From positions 24,808,536 through 24,872,535 of the forward strand of contig CM054062.1 in NCBI GenBank assembly GCA_028641055.1: a DNA stretch of 64,000 bases, given 5' to 3'. Origin of the DNA: Alopecurus myosuroides (taxonomy: Eukaryota; Streptophyta; Magnoliopsida; Poales; Poaceae). The position numbers were made by a program, and so were the translations under genes. Below the pieces are notes generated by a model that saw nothing but the letters and a program-made list of their open reading frames with translations, did not search any database and was not told the DNA's origin. Positions 10,580 through 22,768 of this stretch are shown here, piece after piece; position 1 is the stretch's first letter, and every line of letters starts with the position of its first letter.

Positions 10580-13191
10580 ATGGGCAAACAAGTCGTTGTG
10601 GCTAAACCTTCATCGTCGCGGCCGAACTCGATCCTGGAGTTGTCCCGTCTCCACTCGGGGTCTTCACTTGAGAGGGTGCGCCCAATGGTGGCCTCCTCCA
10701 CCAACGAGTATGGGGCCACCTCGCTCTTCATTGGGTCGGCGCGGCTCAACTCCATCCCGGCGAGCACCTACGCCTTCTTCTTCCACACCCTCTTCGCCGG
10801 ACTAATTCCTCCTTTCTCCACCTTCTTTCTGGCCATCTTGGATTGGTAACAGTTCCACTCTCTTCACCTTCATCCCAACTCCGTTCTGACCCTGGCCATC
10901 TTCCCATTCTGGTGCGAGGCTTTCCTCGGCATCAAACCTTCGGTGGCCTTCTTCTGCTCCTTCTTCAGCCTTCGCGTGACGGGCTGAGGTCGTTTCGCCA
11001 GGTGCGCCTCCTTCCGCATTGGACTGGGTAGGGGAGCTTTGTTGCCCCATATGGACCACAAGAAGAAAGTGGACGATATCGTCAACCGCTGGGTGTTCAT
11101 GGATGCTGGCGCCTCCGCGGTTCTTCTTGAGGTGCCCACTGGTAGGCCCAGGAAGCACGCCGGCTAGGCCAAGGAAGTTCTTGACGGCCTGGACATGGCT
11201 CCTCTTGTGCAGCGGATGGAGGAGGTTCGCGAGAGCAGGCTTGAGGCGCCCATGCTTGTCCGTGAGTTTGTTCGCAAGAGGCTGGCGCCTCTTCAAGATC
11301 ACGAGCGCCTCATGTGTTACTGTGGCGACACAAAGGACAACATGAGGCTCAGCAGTGCCCTCCTCAAGGGCAAGGAGCTCAAGGGGATGATGCAGACCCT
11401 TCTTGGCAGGGACACCGTGCCACCTCTTCCACCTTCCGTAGTTCCCCTTTATAGCCTTGAAGAAGCAGGGCGCGGCGCAGTGATCGGGGCCATGCCTTGC
11501 TTCGATCGGTGGGGACTCCTTGCTGAGGGCGAGACGTCCCGCCAAGAGAATTCCTTTCTCCCGTGCCCCCTTGATGAGAGCGATGTGGAGCCAGCTGAGA
11601 CGGAGGACTCTGCCCCAACTGACCCAGCTCCTGGGCGTGTGTCGAAGAAGCGACCCCTTGAAGAGATTACATCCTCCCCAGCACAGGAAGCGTGCAACGA
11701 GTCGTCAACGGACTCGAGTACTCCTTCCCCGCATCCCGCACGCCCGGCGGCTCCGGGCGCAGCAGAAAGCATGGAGAAACCGCGCCCCGCGAAGGTTGAT
11801 GAAGGCGCAAGGGGCTCCTCGGCGGCAAAGGCTGTTGTGAGACATCCTCGTGGCGGGAAACGCGTTCCCCGACCTTGGGGGTACCGGGGGGAGTAAGTCT
11901 CTAGTCGTGTCGGTCTTTATTTCGTGCAGGTCCCCGAAGAGGGTAAGGGTGTCAGAGACGCCCAACCCCTTATCCTCAAAAGGGGAGGTTCGCCCCGTTG
12001 CTTCCGAGGAGAGGTGGGTCCCCTAGCGATCTCCAGCGACTGAGGAGCTTGCGAACCCTGTCGGTTCCTCGTCGGGTGGCGAGACAGGAACTGGGGCGCC
12101 GCCCGGCGAGCCTTCTCTGATGATGTCCCGCGGCCTGAGCCGGACGTCCTGATCGAGGGAAGCCCCATGGCTCGTCCGATATCGCCTCCAACTGCCACCC
12201 CTGGCGCTGTTGGCTCGGGGACAGCCTCCGAGCCCCCGAACGATGCGGTCGGGGCAACCTCCGTCGTAGTGGGTCGGAGAAGGAGAGGCTGCCCCCACCG
12301 ATCGAGAAGCGGGCGCAGGGCTTTCTTTCTCATTGGCGAGGGGAGTGATGAGCTCTTCCTCAGTCCCCTTCCGCGGTGCGTCACAGCAGGACTTCAACGA
12401 CGTGGTGGAGAATTGGCTCCGGGACACATCTCCCGAAGGGCCGGATGGCTCCTTCCTCCCTGGCGACTTCTTCCGTGACTTGATGGCGGAGGATTGTTGG
12501 TACGCCCGCATTCGCTCCGGCGCACCCGCCGAGTTATACTTGGAGGGCCCCCTGCTTGATATCGCCAAGGACGTTGTGGAGGTGTTCCAGGTCAGGGCAA
12601 GGTCTCACTCCCATCTCCTCATCAAGGAGAGCGAACTCCTAGAGAACCTAGGCACCTAGTTCCGCCAAGTGATGTTCACCTGCCACGAGAGGGAGAATGC
12701 AGCGAGGGCGGTGCGCCCTCAGAAGCTCAGCGAGGCCACACGCAAGTGCGAGGCCTCCACTCGCGAGGCAGAGGCGCTTCACGAGGAGGCCAAGCGCATG
12801 CTGGACACTGCCCGGGATCTACAGGCCCGACTCCGTTTGGAGCACAAGGAGCACCGCTCGGCGGTGGACGAGTGGAACCTTGGTGGCGCGGAGCAAGAGA
12901 AATCCCTCGCCCTACGCGAGGAGCCTCTGGTGCGCTGCGAGGCGGCCGTCTCTTCCCGCGAATCCGCCGTCTCCATCAGGGTGGACAAGGTCCATGGCCT
13001 TGAGGAGACCGTCAAGAAACGTGAGGCGGAGGTCACCCACCTTGTGGGTGAGGTGAGCGAGGAGTGCGGGCACCTCGAGAAGCTGGTGGGTGACCTTAAA
13101 GAAGGACAGGAGAGACAATGGCAAGAAGTGGATCAAGGGATCCAGGCGGGCGCGAAGCATACCGGAAGGAGATCGAGGCAGGCCTGGTTGG
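10580..13191 (+). pseudogene. Antisense-type accessory ORF of a gypsy element, broken
   Basis: From ATG at 10580 (MGKQVVVAKPSSSRP) the translation resembles the grass protein family annotated as putative gypsy-type transposon/transposase: STYAFFFHTLFAGLIPPFSTFFLAILDW, then PNSVLTLAIFPFWCEAFLGIKP, a short break, DAGASAVLLEVP, and LCYC/PCFDRWGLLAEGE near 11500. An acidic, Ser/Pro-rich linker (11560-11896) follows, then a domain at 12333-12659 (ENWLRDTSPEGPDG, LLIKESELLENLG). Last comes a long Glu/Arg coiled coil from 12669 to 13190. Stops at about 10985, 11166 and 12657 and frame changes show decay. The function of this family in the retrotransposon cycle is unknown. It is cut at 13191 by a Sabrina-like element. 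A promoter-like cgctaataaagg lies near 10435. Confidence 0.6.
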
Positions 13192-13982
13192 GAAACCGCA
13201 CGGTGCCCACACTGTCACGTCTACACCATGATCAAAGTGTTTACGAAGATCTCATAACAAAACCACTTGAGTAGCATAACAAATTAAGAGTAATATCAAC
13301 TTATTCAACTAGATTACAAAGTTCATGATCACATAAAGATCATACCATGGGAGAGAGAGATGAAACACATAGCTACCGGTAGAGCCCTCAGCTCCGGGGG
13401 AGAACTACTCCCTCCTCATCATAGGAGACAGCAATGGCGATGAAGTTGACGGTGGAGCCGATAGAGTTGGCTCCGGGGGCACTTCCCCATCCCGATAGGG
13501 TGCCGGAACAGAGATTTCTGTCCCCCTAAACTTCTCGGCGGTGGTTGCGGAGCTACGGAACTTTTCGTGGAAGGAGGCCGATCTCTCTAGGGTTTATGCC
13601 TTGGGGAGGAATAAATAGGCAAAAGGGCGATGACGGTGGGTGGCTAGGGGCCCACACAACCTAGTGGCGCGGCCAGGGGACCGTGCCACCCTATGGTGTG
13701 GCCACCCTGTGGCCCCCCCTACGGGTCTCCTTTGGACTTCGTTGACACTCCGAGAATTATAAGACTTCTGGGCTTCGAATCGTCCAATTCCGAGAATATT
13801 TCCAGAACAACTTTTCTGAAACTAAAAACACCAGAAAACAGGAACCGGCTCTGTGGCATCTTGTCAATAGGTTAGTCCCAGAAAATCGATAAAAATGGCA
13901 TAAAGTGTAAAGTAAACATGTAGCATATATTATGAAAACAACATGGAACATAAGAAATTATGGATACGTTTATGACGTATCA
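13192..13982 (-). repeat. LTR copy a of the Sabrina-like element, truncated
   Basis: This stretch matches 18371-19154 of the full LTR at 17782-19154, from gaaaccgcacggtgc to the terminal gacgtatca at 13982. It lacks about the first 590 bp. In element sense (minus) it is the 3' LTR. It is preceded, on that strand, by the PPT-like aagcttgaggatgt. Confidence 0.75.
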
Positions 13983-16683
13983 ACATCCTCAAGCTTATTT
14001 CCTACTCGTCCTCGAGTAGGTAAACGATAAAAACAAAAAAATTCTGAGGTGACATGCTACCAACATAAACTTGATCATCATAGTAATGTAAAGCATGTAA
14101 ACTAGGATCAAATGAATAAAGGTTGTGATTTATAGTTGATATCAACTAAAATAATTTATAAACCTTTAGGAAGAACAAAGTAAACTTTCCAATGAATCAA
14201 TACTAAAAGACAATCAACCGTGCAATGGTTTATTAAAGATGATTTAAGCTTCAAGAAAAACAATATAATCATCCAAGGCATCAAAATCCCACAACAATTC
14301 CTGTTAGGATCAAGTCAAGTGAAAACAATATCCACGTAGGAAAATCATTAAAATATTTGTACACTCAAAACAACTAAGCGTTCTGTATTGGTCCCTGGCA
14401 CCAGGATGTTGTGGCTAAAAGAACATTACGGGGGTTTGGATGGTTAATGGAAGAAAGTCTTACACAACTGAAAGTGATCATTAGACAAGAGGAAGTCTTG
14501 TAATCGAAGTTATGCAAGGAGTAGTGATTTCCACACAACGGATGCACATAGAGCTATAAATGTATGGAAGATCTTCAATGGAACTAGTGGGGGTGCATCC
14601 AACTTGCTTGCTCGCGAAGACCAAGAGGTCTTTTTGAGGAGGCTCGTCACTGGAATATACAAGCCAAGTTCTATAATGTAAGTTCCCCACATAGTTATGC
14701 TAGTCATAATATGAAAAATCTCTCCAAACTGAAGTAATGATGCTAAACAAGCACAAGTGTGGAATAAATCATAGTAGTGCTGCCCCTCTCTCTTTATTAT
14801 CTCTATTTTTCCTTTTCTTTCTTTTTTCTTTTTGGGCTTTCTCTCTCTTTTTTTATATATATAACCTCACTAGAAGGGGCCACACTCTATTTTACAATGA
14901 ATCATCACACTTTTAGCACTCATAACTCAAACTAAAATATCTCTGATGTATATAAACTAAATGCTCCTACCAGTGTAGCGGTATGCAAAATAACAATGAA
15001 GCATGACAAGTAACATAATGATGATGGATGTTGTATGGCAATATATCTCGAAATGGCTATGGAAATGCCATGGTAGGTAGGTACGGTGGCTGTTTGAGAG
15101 AGATAATTTTTGGCTTATGTGTAGAAGAACAAAGTTCTCCCACGGGGTTTGGATGCACTAGCAAAGTTTGCACCAACTCTCAATGTGAGAATGAGCAATG
15201 TACGGTACCGAAGAGGCTAGCAAATATGGATGGTGGAAGTGCCAGAAAACCGTAAAATAGAACTCACAAGTTAAAAGATTACAACTAAAATTATGATCTT
15301 ACAAGGCATAATGAAAATCACTCCAAGAGGGTTCGTGGCAGTGCCAAGTCACTGTAAGCTACCTCGACCGTAGCGCGTAACAAAAAGCCATTACGATTGC
15401 TATCAACAAAGGAAGTCATATACCATTATCCTATCAACTAGTTATTTCAGTGTGGCACAGTTTCAATCTTTTAGACCAACCATTAATTGTTTTTACTCTA
15501 CTAAACCAGCAAGTTTATCATTAAGCATATTAATATCTCAAAACAACAGCAAATAATCAAGTGAAACAGTTTAGTGATCTACAAGAATATGCAAGTTTTT
15601 CCCGTTATACCATCTACCACAAGTAGCATTTTCTATTTCCATAAAACACCAAACAACAAAAACTCTCCAAGAGATATAGCAATGAAACAATAGAGTACTA
15701 ACATAAATCTACTAGAACTAACGGCTCTGAAAAAGACATGCATGAAAAACATGAGCTAAACGGATTTGCAGCAGCTAGAAGAAAAACTAAGAATACGATC
15801 ATAACGAGTATTCATATGAAAAAGCGGAGCGTGTATTTCACCCACACAAAGAATGCTAGGTTCCAATAATATTAATGCAGCAAGAAAAACAAAAGAAAAC
15901 AATCAGCCGCTCCAAGTAAAATTCATATGATGTTACCGAATAAAAATATAGTTTCAGTAGAAGTGACCTTATAAGTTGCTGATGAAGAAGGGGATGCCTT
16001 GGGCATCCCCAAGCTTAGACGCTTGAGTCTTCTTATAATTTGGTGGGATGAACCACGGGACATCCCCAAGCTTTGGCTTTTCGCTCTTCTTGATCATATT
16101 GTATCACCCTCTTCTCTTGACCCTTGAAAACATCCTTCACACCACACTCAATGTAATTCGCATTAGAGGGTTAGTGCACAATCAAAAATTCACGTGTTCT
16201 GCATGGGCACAAGTGTTATTAATAATTTTAAACAATATCTACAGCCACTGATGTTTCGTGAAGCAAAGAAATCCACTCGACATAGTAATAGAGAGAATGC
16301 AAGAAAAATGGTAGAATCTACCAAAACCAGAACAGTATGTAAAGACGATTTTTTTGGGGGCACTTACGTTGCTCAAATCGAAAAACTTAGAGAACTAAAA
16401 AGTTTTAGAATTAGACGAGAAATAAGCACAAAATTGTTCATGTCATTTTGATCTTTCTGTGAATTATGCGATTTTTTACGGTGGACAGCAGAAAGTTGTT
16501 TCATGCGCAGAAATCCAAAACCAACTCCAACTTTCGCTAGAAACTTTACTTGGCACAAATAATACATGAAAATAAAGATAGAAAAGAGTTGCTACATAAG
16601 TATACAACACCTTGAATCAAATAAAACAGAGAAAAACAATGCAAAAATAAAAACATGGATTATCTCCCAAGAAGTGCTTTTCT

Positions 16684-17573
16684 TTAAAGCCTTTTAGCTA
16701 AGCATGATAATTTGAGAAGATGCTCACATGAGAAATATGGATTGAAGCAAAAGAGAGCAGCAAGAAGCAAATGTAAAACAAATTTAAGTCTAACCCACTT
16801 CCTATGAAAAAAGAATCTTGTAGAAAATAAGTCAATAATCCGCAAAGTGGCTAGCATAGGAAGACAACATAAGTGCAACTTCAAAAAAATCAACATAAAG
16901 AGGGGAACTTAATATTGTTGAGATGCATAAAATTATGTTTCCCTCTCTCATAATAACTTTTAGTAGAATCATGAATAAAATTAACAATATAACTATCACC
17001 TATAACATTCTTATCACGAGCCACAAGCATAAAAGAATTAATACTCTCCACATAAGCATAGTCATTCTCATTAATAGTAGTGGGAGTAAATTCAACAAAA
17101 TAGCTATCATTATCATTCTCATCACCATAATCATCAAATATAGGAGGCATATTGTAATCATAATTAATTTTATCCTCAATAGTAGGTGGAATGAAAATAG
17201 TATGTTCATCATTATAAACATCATATATAGAAGGCATATAATGACCATAGTAAAATTGATCATCAATAGTAGGTGGAACTATAATACCACAATCATTATA
17301 ATCATCATATATTGGAGGCAAAGTATCATCAAAGTAAATTTCCTCCTCAAAACTTGGGGGACTAAATATATCATATTCATCAAAACCAGCTTCCCCAAGA
17401 TTAGATTTCTCCATAGCATTAGAAATAATGGTGTTCAAAGAATTCATACTAATAACATTGCTACTAGAATGCAAATAAAGCTCCATAGGTTTTCTAATTT
17501 TCTCTTCAAACACTTCATGTCCTAATTCAGTATAAAGATTATAAAGCTCTCTCATATTTTTGTTGTCTTCCAT
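16684..17573 (-). pseudogene. Single ORF of the Sabrina-like element, frameshifted
   Basis: ATG at 17573 opens a 227-residue frame (MEDNKNMRELYNLYTELGHE) about 150 bp beyond the primer site. The middle holds three diverged repeats of a motif like PPIYDDYND followed by PPTIDD, at about residues 85-165, and is rich in Asp, Tyr and Pro. The frame ends at 16890. An overlapping frame from 16896 to 16684 (LKLHLCCLPMLATL, then FFHRKWVRLKFVL) reads on as its natural continuation, so a frameshift near 16895 is inferred. I recognise the ending (YYERGKHNFMHLNNIKFP) as typical of unannotated Triticeae retroelement proteins. No enzymatic motif is visible, and its role (gag-like or other) is unknown. Confidence 0.6.
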
Positions 17574-17723
17574 TAAGCCTAACTAGTAAAAAGAATAGAA
17601 CAAGTAAAAATAAGCCTAACCAGTGAAAATAAAAACAAGAAACAAAAAGATATAATTGCAGAATCTAAAGGAAATAACTTCGAGCACTCAAAGAGGATGT
17701 GAGTACCTTTTACCTTACCTCCC

Positions 17724-17737
17724 CTGCAACGGCGCCA
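17724..17737 (-). promoter_or_regulatory. Primer binding site of the Sabrina-like element
   Basis: The minus strand reads TGGCGCCGTTGCAG, the usual gypsy primer site of Athila-like plant elements. It lies 45 bp inside the LTR that starts (plus strand) at 17782. Confidence 0.8.
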
Positions 17738-17781
17738 AAAAAGAACTTGATATCTATGCACGCTTCTATTCTTATAGACAG

Positions 17782-19154
17782 TGTTGGGCCTCCAAGTGCA
17801 TAGGTTTGTAGAACAACATCAAGTTTTCCTTAAGTGGATTACCCAAGGTTGATCGAACTCAGGGAGGGAGAGTTCAAAGGTATCCCTCTCAAGCAACCCT
17901 GCAATTACGATACAAGAAGTCTCTTGTGTCCCCAACACACCTAATACAATTGTCAGTTGTATAGGTGCACCAGTTCGGCGAAGAGAGCGTGAAATACAAG
18001 TAATATGGATGATTATAAGTGATAATAGCAATCTGAAATAAAAATGTCAGCAAGCAAACATGTAGCAGAACTGGTTGAAAACGGTGTTTCAATGTTTAGA
18101 AACAAGGCCTAGGGATCCTACTTTCACTAGTGGACACTCCAAACAATGATGACATAATTGAATGCATAAATATCATCTCTTCACTATGCTGCTCCGAACC
18201 ACTCTCTGGTCGGATAACGAACACCAATCCATGCGTAGAGCTGTAGCAGCACTTCTCAAATCTGTATTCCCTCTCTAGGGCACCCCACACTATCACTATG
18301 AGCACCCCAAATTAGTACTAAACAAACGCCACAATTTCATAGGTCATCCAACACAAGATATAAATATCATGCGAAACCACACGGTGCACACACTGTCACC
18401 TTTACACCGTGATCAAAGTGTTTACAAAGATCTCATAACAAAACCACTTGAGTAGCATAACAGATGAATAGTAACATATACTAATTCAACTAGATTACAA
18501 AGCTCATGATCACATAAAGATCTTACCATGGGAGAGAGAGAAGAAACACATAGCTATCGGTAGAGCCCTCAGCTCCGGGGGAAGAACTACTCCCTCCTCA
18601 TCATAGGAGACAGCAACGGCGATGAAGATGACGGTGGAGTCGATAGAGTTGGCTCCGGGGGCACTTCCCCATCCCGGCAGTGTGCCGGAACAGAGATTTC
18701 TGTCCCCCAAAACTTGTCGGCGGCGGTGGCGGAGCTACGAAATTTTTCGTGGAAGGAGGCCGGTCTCTCTAGGGTTTATGCCTCGAGGAGGAATAAATAG
18801 GCGAAAGGGCGATGCCGGTGGGTGGCCAGGGGGCCCACACCACCTAGTGGCGCGGCCAGGGGGCCCATGCCACCCTATGGAGTGGCACCCCTACGGGTCT
18901 CCTTTGGACTTCCTTGACCCTCCGATAATTATAAGACTTCCGGGCTTCGAATCGTCCAATTCCGAGAATATTTCCTGAACAACTTTTCTGAAACTAAAAA
19001 CAGCAGAAAACAGGAACTAGCTCTGTGGCATCTTGTCAATAGGTTAGTCCTAGAAAATCGATAAAAATGGCATAAAGTGTAAAGGAAACATGTAGCATAT
19101 ATTATGAAAACAACATGGAACATCAGAAATTATGGATATGTTTATGACGTATCA
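17782..19154 (-). repeat. Full-length LTR copy b of the Sabrina-like element
   Basis: The LTR is 1373 bp, from TGTTGGGCC at 17782 to GACGTATCA at 19154. In element sense it is the 5' LTR, followed by the primer site. On its other side it is also joined to internal sequence (19155 on), which is abnormal for a simple insertion. Confidence 0.8.
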
Positions 19155-19417
19155 ACATCCTCAAGCTTATTTCCTACTCGTCCTCGAGTAGGTAAACGAT
19201 AAAACAAATAATTTCTGAGGTGACATGCTAACAACATAAACTTGATCATCATAGTAATGTAAAGCATGTAAACTAGGATGAATAAAGGTTGTGGTTTATA
19301 GTTGATATCAAATAAAATAATTTATAAACCTTTAGGAAGAACAAAGTAAAACTTTTCAATGAATCAATAATAAAAGACAATCGACCGTGCAATGGTTTAT
19401 TAAAGATGATTCAAAGA
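19155..19417 (-). repeat. Second, truncated copy of the Sabrina-like internal end
   Basis: 19155-19412 matches 13983-14243 almost base for base (acatcctcaagcttatttcc at both starts), including the PPT. Similarity stops at about 19413-19417, where a fragment of the antisense-type coiled-coil ORF begins. Confidence 0.75.
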
Positions 19418-19651
19418 CGTCAGAAGCTCAGCGAGGCCACACGCAAGTGCGAGGCCTTCACTCGCGAGGTGGAGGCGCTTCGCGAGGAGGCCAAGTGCAT
19501 GCTGGACACTTCCTGGGATCTGCAGGCCCGACTCTGTTTGGAGCAGAAGGAGCACCGCTCGGCGGTGGACGAGTGGAACCTTGGTGGCGCGGAGCGAGAG
19601 AAAGCCCTAGATATACGCGAGGAGGCTCTGGTGCACTGCGAGGCGGCCATC
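19418..19651 (+). pseudogene. Fragment of the coiled-coil accessory ORF
   Basis: The translation QKLSEATRKCEAFTREVEA to ALVHCEAA corresponds to 12720-12955 of the ORF at 10580-13191, with about 10 percent divergence. It is a fragment of a second copy, cut on the left by the Sabrina-like internal sequence and on the right by the Tat 5' LTR. It has no start of its own. Confidence 0.7.
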
Positions 19652-20525
19652 TTTCTGGGGGTTACCCCCGAGTAGGGGTAAGGCAGGTGCTAAAGGCAAG
19701 GTCAAAGGGGCTGTTTGACTCAGTAATCTGGCTATCCGGTACTTGCTACCCGGTAGGCTGCTATCCGGTCGTACCCACCAATGGCCAGAAGGAAGAATCA
19801 AGGAAGTTATGTTCCTCCAAGTAGAGGAGTTGGTCCGAGTAGAGGGAGTGGTTTCCTACTCGGGCCAGAAGTCAATGGAGCCGTTCTGACAAAGGATCCC
19901 GCGTATCATGTGTCCGTACGGCGTGCGTTTCAACTTACGGAGCGCGTGATTATCCGCGCTACGGCGTGGCTACAGTGTGGTAGGTGCCTATCAAATCCTG
20001 TCACTGACAGAGGGGGCAGGACAGGGCTAGGGGCCTACCCTATCTCACTGAGAAGGTGGACAGGTCCCATCTCCGAACGGCGCGACGACTTACGGCGCCA
20101 GCGTCAGCGAGAACCCGGAGGCGTGCTCTTTTCTGCAGTGTGCCTGTCCCATCAACCGTACCTTATAGTCTTTTTCTATTCGGCTGGCACCAGTATATAA
20201 GGTGCCCTGCCTCCTCCTATGCGAGGTTCAACACTCTGGATTGCTTCACTTCACACAGAGAGAACTAGAGAGAAGAGTGGCTACTCGGCTGAAGGCCTGA
20301 CTTGTACTGTCGCTACTCGGTAACATACAAATAGAGAGAAAGGCAGGAGTAGGTGTGTTACCTCCACACGAGGGCCCTGAACCTGGGTAAGATCTTGTTG
20401 TTTGCGGTGCTTGTGACTTCCCACACGCGGCTACTCGCCGTGTGATCCCTCCCCGAGCACCTCCAGCGTCCATCGGCCCCAAACATTAGCCATCCCATGG
20501 CATCTGCCGTGATACCACCACGACA
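19652..20525 (+). repeat. 5' LTR of the Tat element
   Basis: It is 874 bp and aligned along its whole length with 43867-44741. The first bases are degraded (TTTCTGGGGG against TGTCGGGGGG in the 3' copy). It ends CCACGACA, directly followed by the primer site. A TATA box lies at 20194-20202. Confidence 0.9.
20194..20202 (+). promoter_or_regulatory. TATA box of the Tat 5' LTR
   Basis: TATATAAGG sits between GGCACC and GGTGCC, which are reverse complements, so the TATA box lies in the loop of a potential hairpin (20187-20206). The same structure is kept in the 3' LTR at 44410-44418. Confidence 0.7.
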
Positions 20526-20542
20526 GTTGGCGTCCACCGTGG
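20526..20542 (+). promoter_or_regulatory. Primer binding site of the Tat element
   Basis: GTTGGCGTCCACCGTGG follows the LTR end directly. It is a gypsy-type primer site with one C to T change relative to the copy at 44742. Confidence 0.8.
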
Positions 20543-21012
20543 GGCTGACAGCGGCGCTGGCTAGAATCCATGTTCGGACGGGACTCATTTCTGCTACTGG
20601 GGAGCGCGTGGTCTGTGGCCTTGTCCACAGATTCGGCTCCTTCGACTTCGTCACCGACAACGCCGGGGATTTCGGCGGTAGGCCCATGCCGGCAGGCGGC
20701 TCGGTGCTCTCCTTTGGCTCGCACCTCGTCTACCTCGCCACCACCGTCATCCGCGAGTTCCCAGAGGAGGTGTTGGTCGCGGAGGATCCTCCTGCTATGC
20801 TCGCTGCCCGCGGAAGGCCAACTGGCTTCTCTGCGGACAGCGTGGAGGTGATGGTGACCGGCCCGGCTACCGATGCCAGGAAGGGCGCCGCTGCTGCCGC
20901 GGGAGTCATCGAGTAACCTGCTGGCCCGAGTGCTGGCCAGAGGGTCCACAAGCCCTACGAGAAGGACTCGAACATCCCTCTTTCCACAACACCGACGATA
21001 CCGGCATCCGCC
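20543..21012 (+). other. 5' leader of the Tat element
   Basis: Two overlapping open frames exist (ATG at 20570 and a longer frame through 20916), but neither resembles a known gag segment. The leader before gag in such elements is usually untranslated, so no protein is called. Confidence 0.4.
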
Positions 21013-22768
21013 GTGCGGATGGGCATGCCGCCTCCCACCATGCTTGAGCTCATGACCATGAGGGCGCAGCTCGACCAGCAGCGTCAGGCGCTGCTCGCTG
21101 AGCACCTGGAGCTGGAGAAGGTTAGGCTCGAGCTTAGCCTAGACCCGAACGAGTACAACAAGGCCCACGGCTTTATTCCTGTTGTTAGGAAGTCTAGCAA
21201 GCTAGCCGCAACTCGTCGCAACTTAGGCGCCGAAATGGCAGTAGTTGGTGAGGCTCCTAGCCAGTCTGCCACTGTAAACACTGCTACCAGGCCCAGATAC
21301 AGCACCCCCGTCAAAACACTTAGAGCTGCAGAGGCTGTAGCTGCTGAGTTGCCAAACCTTGCCGGCGACGGGCGCGTTAGGCAGCAGGAGAGGCTCAATG
21401 AATTAGTGCTAGAAGCTGCTAGGCAGAATGAGGAGTTCCGGAAAGCCAATCCGGGTGCTGGCGCTTCTCAGATTGTGCACTCGCGTGCGGCGGGGTCTCA
21501 TGACCAGGCGTCATCACCGCTTCCCAACCGCGAGAGGGACCAGGGTGTGCACTCTGGGAAGAGTAGACAGATGCAGGTGTACGACCCGGTTCTCCGCAAA
21601 ACAGCACGCTGTGCCGCGAGAGTCCGGTCAGAAACACAACTCTGTAGGAGCAGGCTATCAAGCCCATAAAGCTCACAGTAAGAGGCAAGATGGAGGCAAC
21701 GAGGGACCTTCTCGGCGTCCTGCTGCTCAGCCTACTCGGTAGAGGACGCAACAGCCAGCTGCAGCACAACCGCGTGCGGCTGCGCCAGCAGCCAACCCGG
21801 TGGTGCAACCCGCTATTGTGCAGAAGAACAGATATGATGATGGCTACTCGGCGATGGGGCTAGCCGGCTATGCTGATCCAAGGAATGTTGCTGACCGTCC
21901 AGGTGACCACTTGTTGGAGCCCAATGATGCAAGGTACAAGCTGGACCGGATTAATCTATCCGCGCAACTCGAGAAGAAGGGGCTGCCTGGCCCAGAATGC
22001 TTTGGCCCTCGTATCATGAACAAGCCATCCGTGAACCACTTTCAGCTGGCAAGGGGGACCAAGTGCTACAATGGCAGTACCAAGCCAGAGGATTGGTTGA
22101 GTGACTATGTCACAGCCGTGCACATTGCAGGCGGCAACCGGAGATGGGCTGTGCGGTATGTTCCGCAAATGCTAGAGGGTCCAGCTCGGACTTGGCTCAA
22201 CAATCTGCCCAAGGACAGTATCAACTGCTGGCTCGACTTCTCGGAAGCCTTCATCAGCAACTTCACCAGCACCTACAAGAGGCAGAATAGGCCGTAGCAG
22301 TTGTCCGCTTGCAAGCAGCGGGAAGATGAGACCGACCGCGAGTATCTTACTCGGTGGAGCACCTTGAGGAACACCTGTGAAGGTGTGAATGAGGCCCAGG
22401 CCATTACTTGGTTTGCGCAGGGCTGCAGGCATGGCAGCATGTTGTGGCTGAAGCTGCAGCGCGAGATGCCGAGTACTCTTGCTGAGACCATCAAGACCGC
22501 GGACATGTATGCACTCGGCGACCCAACTCAGCCTCTGATGGACTCTCCTGAGCCGAGAAGGAACTACAACAGCAACAAGCGCAATGATTTCCGCAACAAG
22601 CGCAGAGGTGACCGGATTGATACTCGGTATGATACCGAGGAGGTGAATGATGTGACTATGGCTGCTGGGAGTAGCCAAAGGCAAAAAAACTGCTGGAGCC
22701 CAATACGGGCAAAACCAGAATCAGGGCCAAGGCATCAAGAAGTCGTACAATGCTCCCCAGCAGGGTAG
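21013..22768 (+). pseudogene. Tat element gag (capsid), broken
   Basis: The first segment (21013-21669) is Gln/Glu/Arg-rich, starting near TMLELMTMRAQLDQQ, a coiled-coil-like N-terminal gag. The capsid domain (Retrotrans_gag) is at about 22060-22500: YNGSTKPEDWLSDY, RYVPQMLEGPARTWLNNLP, then DREYLTRWSTLRNTCEG and ITWFAQGC. Faults are a frame break between 21670 and 21800, a TAG at 22295-22297 inside the capsid domain, and a frameshift at the run of seven A at 22683-22689. Gag would form the particle that packages the RNA. This copy cannot. Confidence 0.8.

Larger units (their letters stand above)
13983..17781 (-). mobile_element. Internal region of a Sabrina-like non-autonomous gypsy element
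   Basis: On the minus strand the order is LTR (17782-19154), primer site (17737-17724), a decayed ORF (17573-16684), then about 2.7 kb of non-coding sequence ending in a PPT next to LTR copy a. There is no protease, reverse transcriptase or integrase in 3.8 kb, so the element would depend on another element's enzymes. Landmarks I associate with Sabrina-like Triticeae elements are gggcatccccaagctta (15990-16015) and the long pyrimidine tract at 14779-14855. Confidence 0.75.

Noticed and set aside
11893..11929. Possible intron (GTAAGT to GTGCAG) in the accessory ORF at 10580-13191
   Set aside because: At 37 bp it is shorter than plant introns usually are, so I could not support it as spliced.
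16923..17525. 200-residue plus-strand ORF
   Set aside because: It is the shadow of the minus-strand Sabrina-like ORF, with an Ile-rich low-complexity composition.
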